From Nemertoderma westbladi (taxonomy: Eukaryota; Xenacoelomorpha; Nemertodermatida; Nemertodermatidae), in assembly GCA_032718475.1 (NCBI GenBank), contig JAUCBJ010001981.1, positions 1 to 64,000 of the forward strand: 64,000 nt of DNA, read 5' to 3'. How positions within the stretch are numbered: position 1 is the stretch's first letter; every line of letters starts with the position of its first letter. The notes beneath the pieces were generated by a model. The model did no database searches. It was not told the DNA's origin and was given only the letters and a program-made list of their open reading frames with translations. Positions 11,055 to 22,500 of this stretch are shown piece after piece. A program made the translations under genes and the position numbers.

Positions 11055-11179
11055 GTCTGGTCGTTCTCAGCAACCCTTAGAAGACGATTTTATGGCAGGG
11101 ACATCCCCAGAGAGGCCCCCTACCGGTCCCGACAGGAACAAAGCCAGAGTTACAAACGAACCCGCGAAGCGGAAAAAAG
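11055..11179 (+). CDS. FBF1: Candidate 5' exon of FBF1 (disordered, basic end)
   Basis: The acceptor is TATTTTAG and the donor AAAG|GTAAAT. The only long open frame reads SGRSQQPLEDDFMAGTSPER and ends in a basic tail (EPAKRKK). It ends in phase 1, which matches the two-base start of the exon at 14478, giving D at the junction. The sequence is low in hydrophobics and not diagnostic. Membership in FBF1 rests on strand, phase and position, so an independent gene cannot be excluded. Confidence 0.5.
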
Positions 11180-13534
11180 GTAAATTTGGAGTAGCTGGTT
11201 AAATATATACTTTAGCCCTTTGCGTAACAACACTTATAAAGGTGGCACACTGCCGCCGTTTTCATTCTAAATAATTGAGGCTCATGCTCATAAAGGCGGC
11301 AGTGTGCCGCCTTTATATAATTATAACTTAACCCCCAGGGCGACAGTGTGCCGCCTTTATATAATTATAACTTAACCCCCAGGGCGGCAGTGTGCCGCCT
11401 TTATATAATTATAACTTAACCCCCAGGGCGGCAGAGTGCCGCCTTTGCAGATTTTATCCTGACCCTTTATTTAAAACCTCTTATAACTATTGGGGCGGAA
11501 AAATGGAGTTCATATTCGAGTAGGGCAGGAAAAACTGGTCTGGAAAAGTTCATTTAATATTGATGATCCGATATATTTATATCGGAGAAAAACTTGCAAG
11601 TAAAATTCCAACTACAGATAGACCCGTGGCCACATTCCTGAAAAACCCAACCCTAAATTCAATGTTTTTGGATACCATTTCTGAAAATGATTTACTGAAA
11701 TGTGCAATGTCTTTGAATAATAAAAAGTCAATCGGGCTTGATGGCGTTGATCCAGTATTAGCACGGTCAGCACTTCCAAAAATTGCAACTCCCTTAACGC
11801 ACATAATTAATTTATCTTTACTCACAGGTGTTGTGCCAGACCAATTAAAATGCGCTAAAGTTGTACCAGTATTTAAAAGGGGTAATAAAAATATAATAAC
11901 AAACTATCGTCCAATTAGCGTACTACCATATTTCTCAAAAATCCTTGAAAAAATTGTAAGCATACAACTCCTCGAATTTATTAAAAGAGAAAAAATATTA
12001 ACCTCAAAACAGTTTGGCTTCCAAACTAAAAAATCAACTGAAACTGCGCTTTCATCTCTGTTACATGACCTTTTGACTGAAAACGAGAATAATAATATCA
12101 CTGTGGGTCTGTTCCTGGACCTCTCTAAGGCGTTTGATACTGTCAACCATAAAATATTAATTCAAAAACTCGAACACTACGGTATTCGTGGGACGCCTTT
12201 GGATTGGTTCAGGAGCTACCTAACAGATCGTCGGCAAAAAGTGCTATTTAAATCGACCCTATCAAATTCTAGTACAATAACTTGTGGCGTTCCACAAGGG
12301 TCTATTCTTGGACCGGTACTATTTCTGATTTATATTAATGATATTACAGAATGTTCATCCATTCTAAATTTTGTTCTTTTTGCCGATGACACGAATATTT
12401 TCCACTCAGGATCTGACTTAAATATACTCATAGATCAACTTAACAGCGAATTACTTAATATATATAAATGGCTTGCAACAAATAAACTATCCCTAAATTT
12501 AGATAAAACTAAGTTTATAATATTTTCTACTAAACAATACAGCTGGGCAAACAAACACATTTTGATTAACGGAAACTTAATCGAAAAAGTAAATGAAATG
12601 AAATTTCTTGGAATTATTATAAGTAGTGATTTAAAATGGAACAAGCATATTCAATACATACGACTAAAAATAGCTAAAAATGTGGGAATTCTTGGTAAAC
12701 TTAAACATTTCATCCCGTACAAAATTCGCCTGACATTATACCACACACTGATCCGCCCATATCTCACATTCGCACTTACGGTATGGGGCAATGGTGCCAG
12801 TTCAAATAGTACAGCTACAAATTCATTACTTATTTTACAAAAAAGGGCAATTCGCTACATACACTTAAAACATTCACAATACCATACAGAGGAACTCATG
12901 AAAACCCAGAACGAATTAACACTATCTAATATATATAAATATCAATGTTTACTTTTCATGTACAAATCTATTAATGGAAAACTAGATCTTCCAGAAAATT
13001 TAAAATCTATTTTAATAGTAAATCGACAGTTTCACAATTACAACACTCGTACAATGTACAATATTCATCTTCCTCTATATCGCAAATCATTAACTCAAAC
13101 TGCAGTAACTTACCAAGGCCCACTATACTGGAATGACCTTCTCCCTGAAATACGCAGATCTCCTACATTAAATCAATTCAAAAATAATCTCAAAAAAGAA
13201 TTACTGACTTCCCAACACAAGGTAAACAAATAAAATACAGTATCTACTGTACATAAGCATAGATATTGTTCAATAAGGAATAAACAAAGACTGCCGAACA
13301 GTGTAATACCAAAATACCAATGAGACATAACTTTATTATTTTATAAGCTTTTTAAGTGCCAAATAAGCTTGCTTCCGGCACCTTAACTAGCACGTTGGTA
13401 CCAGGGGGGGGGGGGGGGGGGGGTGTAGTTTTTTTTTTTTTATATTAATTGCATGTTATAATTATTCACTAAACATTATACAACGAATATTAAAGGCTTG
13501 GGCGGGCCGCTAAACCGTGCCTTATTATTATTAT

Positions 13535-13570
<36 letters not shown>

Positions 13571-16500
13571 CTTGAAAAGGGGATTCCTATTGGTTTGAGA
13601 GTATTTTAATTTACATAATTTATGCAATTTAATTTCAATTTAGCCAATAATTTCGTTACAAAAAATTAAGGAGGCAGTGTGCCGCCCCATGGGGTTCAAA
13701 TGAAAGATTTAAAAATTTCGAAAATGGTTAAAGGCGGCGGTGTGCCGCCTTTTAGAGTAGGATAAGTAATAATCTTTATATAAAAATCTCTGGTACGACA
13801 AGAAAATAAACCTTGGTCCGATCAAAATATTTTTCTTGGTCCTTGGAAGTAAAAATTTATGTAATTTATCTTTGGTACGCAAAGTGTTAAAGCACTCAGT
13901 ACATTCATGACGCTAGAATTTCTATGAAACCCTATTTTTTTTACGAAACTATTACTAATCTATTACGAAACCCAGATTTTTTTATTGACAACGTCAAATA
14001 ATGTTTTTCTATTTTATTTATAATAAAATGAAGTTACTATGTTTAGCTTAAGCTAATACTTTTTACGCCCATTTGAAGAATACCAGGATTTCACTTTTCG
14101 GTCGACTTTTTATTGGAATATTATATATGAAGATTTTAATTTTTTTTATTTATCGTTTATTAAGTGATTTATAGCGCTTATTTCTGTCTTATGAACCTGT
14201 ACAGATACTAATTCGTTTATTGTTTTGGTTAGATTCAGACCTTCTGCATTCTGGGTTTTTAGTGAACAGAACACCTGGTATTCTAACTGCAAAGTGAAAT
14301 ATAACAGCATATAGTCTGGTGTAATTTACATGGGCCCTTTATTCCAGTGCTATTCCTTTAAAACGACTTCTACTCTAAAATAAAGTGATATATAGGCTAG
14401 TGCCTACTCGCTATTAATAAGGAAATCTTAAATTAAAAAAAATTATAATATCAAAAAATAACTGCTTTGCATTTTAGATTTGTCTGATTGGCTAGCTTTA
14501 ACAGAAAACAATGACGGTGCTGGTTCTTGGATTGGGTTAGCCAGACCGAAAACATCGAGTGGCCAATCGGAAGGCGGGTTACAACGTGACGTAACACCTA
14601 CGTCATCAGCCGGCGGTTCGCGAAGAGGGTCTTTTACTTTCAATATCCATGTAAGTCGAAGTCGTTATTGACTTCAAACATAGCAATAATATAGTTGACT
14701 TAGCAAAACAACCAACTACTTCCAAGTTAGCCATTAGCTGACTAAGATTACGCTTGCTGATCATTGACTCGTAATTTCTAGACCACTTAGATAATATTTC
14801 TCAATCTCCCCTGGTTCGTAATGAAAGAAAATGTTTTTTGTCACTCTGCTTTGTGAGATAAAACTCCTAAACAACCAGTTTTTTTTATCTATCATGTTGA
14901 ACAATAACACATTTGTTCATAAATTGTAGAGGAAGGTTTAAGCATTAAAAAAATTATTAATAAAAGTTTCACATCTTCCCATACTTTCTGTTTCCGATAC
15001 TCTCAAGTAATTATGTCGATGGCGGGAATTTCAAACTATAATTATAAAGGCCCCTATAACCTCAATCCTGCTCATGCTGCCTGCAGCGCACTTCTGCAAA
15101 CTTGTCCTGAGGTCAGACTTTATTCACATGTATAATATCATTGTAATACCTGTAAATTGTAATACTATCACAATCCTGCAAGTGTATATGCTGCCACTGC
15201 TCTCTCTCTACCCTGCTCCAACCGATACCACGCCCTCTCGTGTAGGTAGGCCTACCCCTTGCCCTTCAGTCCACCGTCCTGACCGCTCTGTCCACATTAT
15301 CTCCTATCATTAGGCCTATCTCCTAACCACACGCTCCTAACTTTTATTTTATTAACAATTTACCAATTTAAAGTATACCAATTTGAAATTTAATTTTTAC
15401 TATTTCTACTTTTGAGGTCTATCTTATTATTATAATACCTGTAATACAAATATTTTTAGACAGTTGCGGTAGTGTCTTTAGTTCTGTAATTTCATAGTGT
15501 CATATATTACCGCTATACCGGTAGATATGGAAGTTAAAGAAACCCATGAAGTTGATGTCGACACTGTATTTTATGAAATATTTCCGGTAACCGGAAACGA
15601 AGTTGACATCGAGACACTTCTCCTGGATATCTACGCGAATCTTCAGGATTTACTTAACGAGTATATCTGGCATTCCGAGCCGTTTTGTCTGTCAGTCACA
15701 GTCTGTACCGGTACCGGTACCGAGGCCTACCGGTACCTAACTGGACGCACCCACTTCGGCGACAATGTAGACGACGAATGGTTTATAGTTTATATTCTCA
15801 CGAGGTTGACGCGTTTATTCCCCGGTCTGGTCGCCCACGTTGCAGATGGCGACGGCTACTTCCTGCTGGTAGAGGCGGCAAACCTGCTCCCGTCCTGGAT
15901 GGAACCGTCTCGAGTCGGCAACCGGGTCTACCTGTACGCAGGGGCGCTGCACGTGTTGCCTTACGCGCAGCACCCCGGCAACCTGACGCAGTGGCCTTGC
16001 GGGACCCCTCCCTCCCCCGCACAGGGGGCGTTGTGTATCCCGGACAATGCGAAGGTTACCGTCTGCGACCCGTCCGTACAAACCTGTCTGCAAGATAAAC
16101 TCGATAAGTTCGACTCTTTTGATCAGCTTAGTCATCGCGCCGTCTGCTTCCTTCCCTTTGAGGTGGCCGCGGTTCTGGGCTCGACTCCGGGGCTGGTCGC
16201 GCACGCCGTTAACGCCTTCGTTAATCGGGATCCCGCGGATCGCCGCCGCTTCCGAAAACAACTCCGGTTCCGGCCGGAATGCCGCGTTCGCGCGCGGATT
16301 AAGTTCACGAGGTTTCTGTTCGCGCAGCTTCGGTCTCAGTCGTTCTGTGTGGAGCCGCCGTGGTCCGTGTGTGAATCGCGCCCTCCAGCGGCCGAGTCGC
16401 GCCCTTTAGCGGCCGAGTCGCGCCCTCTAGCGGCCGTGTTGCGCCTTCCAGCGGCCGAGTCGCGCCCTCTAGCGGTCGAGTCGCGCCCTCTAGCGGCCGA

Positions 16501-19500
16501 GTCACGCCCCTCAGCGACGGAGATTGAACTCGGCGTTCAGTTAACCTTCGGTTTCGTGTCTATCTTGTCTCGACTACCCCCCCGAACATTCGATGATCTC
16601 GACTTCCGGTTGTGGGACAAATACCTGGAGTCGTTGACCCGTTCCGATTACTTCCGCGGCCAAATGGAAGGATCGAAGTTGCACAGCGAGTTACTAAACA
16701 AAGCGAAATCGTACTTCGGGAAGAATTGCGCGACTATTAAAGGCGAAACGAGCAGATAATAATCCGGGTTTATTAATTAGCGAGGCGTTGGGATCGTTGG
16801 TTACAAGTTGGGAGGATTGGAGAGCGAAGGAAGACTCTGTGGGGCTGTCGGACGGTGAATCCTGGATGGTGGTGAGTAAGGAAGAGTTGGATGGAATGTT
16901 GGAGAGGCGGTATGGTGAGGTTGGGGAGACATCGATGGAGGATGGGGTGCGGAACTTCTTGTATGCGAGTTCGGGGTTCGAAGGGGCAGATTGTGTGGAG
17001 GAGGAATTCTATGGGACGCCGGGTGATTCAGATTCCGATGGAGATTGTGATGAAGTAGTTGGTGGATCCAAGTCTGTGCCGGTAGTTGGCGGATCCAAGT
17101 CTGCGCCGGTAGATATGCGCGCGTATATAGATCAATTGATTTCCGGAGGTTCTGTTCATCATAATCACTTTGGAGGCGTTATAGAAGGTGAGGATGATGA
17201 CAACTCTTCTAACTCTGGTGACTCGTCTGGTGATGTTGGAGACCCTGAGAACGAGGAACTATCCGAAATGTTTGAGTACATGGCCTCCATGGATAGGGAG
17301 TTAGCCGGTACTGCTTTGAGTGAAAGTTTTGTCAGAGTCGGGGATAACGCTCCACCTGTAACTCAATCTCGAGACGTTGCGAGTGCTTCCGGTCGCGTCG
17401 ATGTTGATATGAATTTAGTTAGTAATCTACTCGAATCGTTCTCCAATCAAGCCGGTTTACCCGGCCCAACCTCAACTCTCCTTCGATCTATTGGCGTCAA
17501 CATCGAGGATTATCGGAAACATTGATTCGGATATTTCGATTCAATTATATTATTATTATAGATTGATTTATTTATTATTTCTGAAAATAAAGAAAATAAA
17601 TGAGAATAAAATATTTTGCCTTATTTAAATAATTTTGTTTATATTCCAGTACCGTTTTCCACTTTTCATTAATTTGATTTCGAACATAGAGTTGTTAACC
17701 TAACTGCGTTTTAGGTTAAGATGGTCATTATCATTGGGAGTGTTAGACAATTTAATAGGACAGTTGTTACTAAGCGGAATTTATGAAAGAGGTTTTTGCA
17801 CGTGATGGCGAACGTTGTAGCGTACATAAAAACAGTTGAATGGTAGAAATGGAAATTCTGTAGGTTAAAGGCCTGTTATCGCTGACCTGAGTCAGTTATA
17901 CCTGAGTAATTTGGAATGTTAAAACCTAAAATATAGAATAAAGCTCCAAAACAGCTTTATAATAAAGCTGCATAAAAGTTAAAAAAAGCTTGAAAAAAGC
18001 TCAAAAAAAGGCTGTGTCGAATATCATAATTATCTAAATAAAAAACCCCAATTTATTTAATAATTATCTAATTCTAGAACTAATTCTTGAAAAAAAGCTT
18101 GAAAAAATCTCAAAAAGCATGAAAAAAAGCTCAAAAAGAAAATAGAAAAACAGCTCAAAATACCGCGCACATTAAAAGGCAGCGCGGAAACGGGCCTTGA
18201 ACCAAAAAGGCAGTTGATAGATATTAAGTATCAAACATTGAGACAGTCTGACTGGCCCCGTACAAATATTTGCTTAAATTTTATGCCAAGGCTCACTAAA
18301 TGCGTTACTGGTTGGTCCCTAGCTCAGCTCACAGACAATTGATAATTTCCTTTGATCACATGATAAGGTCGCTCCCATAGGTATGGAAATGTTTGCGGAA
18401 AATAATATCCGCCAATATAATTGGATATCTTAATTATGCTTGGCATTTGGCCATTAATAATTTTTGACTTATTACTATCGGCAGTGCATTGACATGAATC
18501 TGGGGTTATTGAGTCTCGGTATTATACGATTTGAGGGTTATTACATGGAGCACTGTAGCAGCCAACTGATGTTCTGAGCAGCCTGACAACCTTCGACACA
18601 CAATCAAACTCTCATAAAACCATTCGCATTTCCATGATATTCATATTCAGCCTTTTCATATTTTAATTTCCTTTAGGCCAACATTCGGTATTTTTGTAAA
18701 TAAAATTAATTACTTTAATTATATCCTAAATAAAAACACGCATGTCCTACCTAATCGTATGGAATTACTATAACACTTGAAGCCCTGTATTTTTTAAGTT
18801 GTAACACTGTGCAAAAGTTGGTAACACTGAATATATTATTTGTATATTGTTTAAAACTTTACTTTATTTCCTCGCTTTACACTATGCCCGGATTTAACAA
18901 GTCATTACAATATTTACTCCAACCCTACAACCGTAACACACACATCAACGGTGGCTTCAGTCGCCATCACTCCCACCCAGACAATCTAGAAACATTGCGT
19001 CGTCATAGCGATCACGTGACGTCATATGCGTCAGAATTGGATAGTTGCTCAGCAACCGATTCCGATATGACCTCAAATATTAATTACAACGATGAAACGG
19101 TAATAAATTTATTATTAAACATCTAAGTGACGAAAAGTTGCCACGTGTAAACAGGCCTAAATGACCTAGTGACGAAATTTAATTGAAAACGCATGTAATT
19201 CGATGGGATTCACTACTCCCCAGGAGAGGGTGAGAGAGTTCTTTGGTCACTAAACTCATCAAATGTATATTCCTTCAAATCATTTTAACTATGCACAATT
19301 ATTTATCCATGTCATGTAATTTTAATTATTAATTTTAAGTATAGTGCGATATACTTGTCGCCGCATTACATTAAATTATTATTATTGTTTATGAAAAGGT
19401 TTAAAACTACCAATGTCTGACTAAAGCGTTATGGTTTTGTTCTGGAATTGTTATATGTAAGCTACAAGTACTACTACATTTACATATTCGGTTTATACTA

Positions 19501-22500
19501 TTTTAGGAAGATGCTTCTAGGGATTTCGACAAGGCGAGCGTTTCCAGCAAGGATAGACGCGTTAAATCGGCACCGGAGAAATCAATGAGTGAATTGATGG
19601 GGTTAGGAGAGGAGGTCGATATAGATAGTTTGCTAAGGTTGGTTGGTAACACGCCAGTTAGTTATCTTGGGGAACTAAGCCTAGAGTATCTATAGTTGGT
19701 ACTAAATCGCTGCTAATCATTCGCATGAAGTCTTCTCCGTTTCAAGTAATGCAAAGAGCCAGAAGTTAACTATCTATTTGTAAAAGTATAATTTTTATAC
19801 TTCTTCTTTATTTAACCGTTTAATTTAATTCATAATAGTGACTGGCTTAAACATTTTATAGTAGGGCTACTCCTAATATCAGATGGGTGAGACTTTTGAC
19901 GCAATCAAAATCCATCCCTCCCCAGGGGAAAATCGACGCAAATAACAGCTGATTACTCCTGAAAATAAAATTATAACCTGTTCTATTGGGTTTGGTTTAT
20001 TGTTTTGGTTAGAATAACGTGTAATAATATGCTTTTTATAGTTATTCACTTCCAGAATATTGTATGGTAAGGTTATTTATTATAGGATTATAATAGGATT
20101 CTAATTGTAATAGAGACGAAAAAAAACTGTAAATCTATTGTTAAATATTAAATAATTTAATGTTATAATTTATTATAGTAGATCTTGATGCTTGTTAGCT
20201 GCACCTTGCAGAATGCTGCTGCTCACTCAAAGTCCTATTTATCGTCAACATACTATTTTGACATACCGGTTCTGTACTTTGACTAGGAAGGCCTACTGGG
20301 GCAGTATGAACTGCGAAATGAAAGTAATTGATGTTGTCCCTGTTCTGGGTGTACCAGTTTACTGGCCTAACTTTCTAGCTGTGGACGCTACTAGATTCTT
20401 ACCAGTAGCGTATAAACCATTCTCACTTTAAACTGTATAATGCTTTCCCATCAGCCATATAAAGTTGCGTACATTATACAGGGTACATATCTACTAAGTT
20501 TCGAAATATTTTCATTTACTAAAGAAACAATAATTAGTAAGTTGTTTTATTCGGTATATTATAATTTGTTTGTTGTCTAGGAAACAATCAGCACCACCGA
20601 CGGCTTCTGCTGGAGGGAAGCCCCCACGTACACCGTTGCCCCTACCAACATCCAATGAAAGCGCTTCCAGAGATACGTCGATCAAGGGAAGTGTCAAGTA
20701 AGTGTGAGCCTCTAGTAAGTGTGAGCCACTAGTAAGTGTGAACCACTAGTAAGTGTGAGCCACTAGTAAGTGTGAGCCACTAGTAAGTGTGAGCCACTAG
20801 TAAGTGTGAGCCACTAGTAAGTGTGAGCCTCTAGTAAGTGTGAGACACTAGTAAGTGTGAATCTCTATTAAGTGTGAGCCACTAGTAAGTGTGAGCCACT
20901 AGTAATTGTGAACCACTATTAAGTGTGAGCCACTAGTAAGTGTGAGCCACTAGTAAGTGTGAGCCACTAGTAATTGTGAGCCCCTAGTAAGTGTGAGTCA
21001 CTAGTAAGTGCGAGCCACTAGTAAGTGTGAGCCACTAGTGAGTGTGAGCCACTAGTAAGTGTGAACCACTAGTAAGTGTGAGCCACTAGTAAGTGTGAGC
21101 CACTAGTAAGTGTGAGCCACTAGTAAGTGTGAGCCACTATTAAGTGTGAGCCACTAGTAAGTGTGAGCCACTAGTAAGTGTGAGCCACTAGTAATTGTGA
21201 GCCCCTAGTAAGTGTGAGTCACTAGTAAGTGCGAGCCACTAGTAAGTGTGAGCCACTAGTAAGTGTGAGCCACTAGTAAGTGTGAACCACTAGTAAGTGT
21301 GAGCCACTAGTAAGTGTGAGCCACTAGTAATTGTGAACCACTATTAAGTGTGAGCCACTAGTAAGTGTGAGCCACTAGTAAGTGTGAGCCACTAGTAATT
21401 GTGAGCCCCTAGTAAGTGTGAGTCACTAGTAAGTGCGAGCCACTAGTAAGTGTGAGCCACTAGTAAGTGTGAGCCACTAGTAAGTGTGAGCCACTAGTAA
21501 GTGTGAGCCACTAGTAATTGTGAGCCCCTAGTAAGTGTGAGTCACTAGTAAGTGCGAGCCACTAGTAAGTGTGAGCCACTAGTAAGTGTGAGCCACTAGT
21601 AAGTGCGAGCCAGCAGTAAGTGTGAGCCACTAGTAAGTGTGAGCCACTAGTAAGTGTGAGCCACTAGTAAGTGTGAGCCACTAGTAATTGTGAGCCCCTA
21701 GTAAGTGTGAGTCACTAGTAAGTGCGAGCCACTAGTAAGTGTGAGCCACTAGTAAGTGTGAGCCACTAGTAAGTGCGAGCCAGCAGTAATTGTGAGCCCC
21801 TAGTAAGTGTGAGCCACTAGTAAATGTGAACCACTAGTAAGTGCGAGCCACTAGTAAGTGTGAGCCACTAGTAAGTGTGAGCCACTAGTAAGTGTGAGCC
21901 ACTAGTAATTGTGAGCCCCTAGTAAGTGTGAGTCACTAGTAAGTGCGAGCCACTAGTAAATGTGAACCACTAGTAAGTGTGAGCCACTAGTAAGTGTGAG
22001 CCACTAGTAAGTGTGAGCCACTAGTAAGTGTGAGCCACTAGTAAGTGTGAGCCACTAGTAAGTGTGAGCCACTAGTAATTGTGAGCCCCTAGTAAGTGTG
22101 AGTCACCAGTAAGTGCGAGCCACTAGTAAGTGTGAGCCACTAGTAAATGTAAACCACTAGTAAGTGTGAGCCACTAGTAAGTGTGAGCCACTAGTAAGTG
22201 TGAGCCACTAGTAAATGTGAACCACTAGTAAGTGTGAGCCACTAGTAAGTGTGAGCCACTAGTAAGTGTGAGCCACTAGTAAGTGTGAGCCACTAGTAAG
22301 TGTGAGCCACTAGTAAATGTGAACCACTAGTAAGTGTGAGCCACTAGTAAGTGTGAGCCACTAGTAAGTGTGAGCCACTAGTAAGTGTGAGCCACTAGTA
22401 ATTGTGAGCCACTAGTAAGTGTGAGCCACTAGTAAGTGTGAGCCACTAGTAAGTGTGAGCCACTAGTAAGTGTGAGCCACTAGTAAGTGTGAGCTACTAG

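Larger units (their letters stand above)
11216..13886. mobile_element. TTAA-type (piggyBac-like) non-autonomous element split by a LINE
   Basis: The left end reads TTAG-CCCTTTGCGTAACAA (from 11212). The right end, read inversely from 13890, is TTAA-CACTTTGCGTACCAA, a 15-of-17 match just inside a TTAA-like target. Both flanks carry GC-rich palindromes (GGCGGCAGTGTGCCGCC) as subterminal repeats at 11240-11450 and 13670-13760. The LINE at about 11560-13568 occupies the middle, so the original element was about 660 bp. TTAA targets with such ends are typical of piggyBac-like elements. Left TTAG is one substitution away from TTAA. Confidence 0.5.

Noticed and set aside
11904-12644. Minus-strand frames across the LINE
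   Set aside because: Shadows of the reverse transcriptase frame.
15685-16505. Alternative Arg/Pro-rich frames across ECD
   Set aside because: GC-rich shadows of the ECD frame, which alone matches a conserved family.
20192-20431. 79-codon frame between FBF1 exons
   Set aside because: No splice context in phase with FBF1 and no resemblance to anything.
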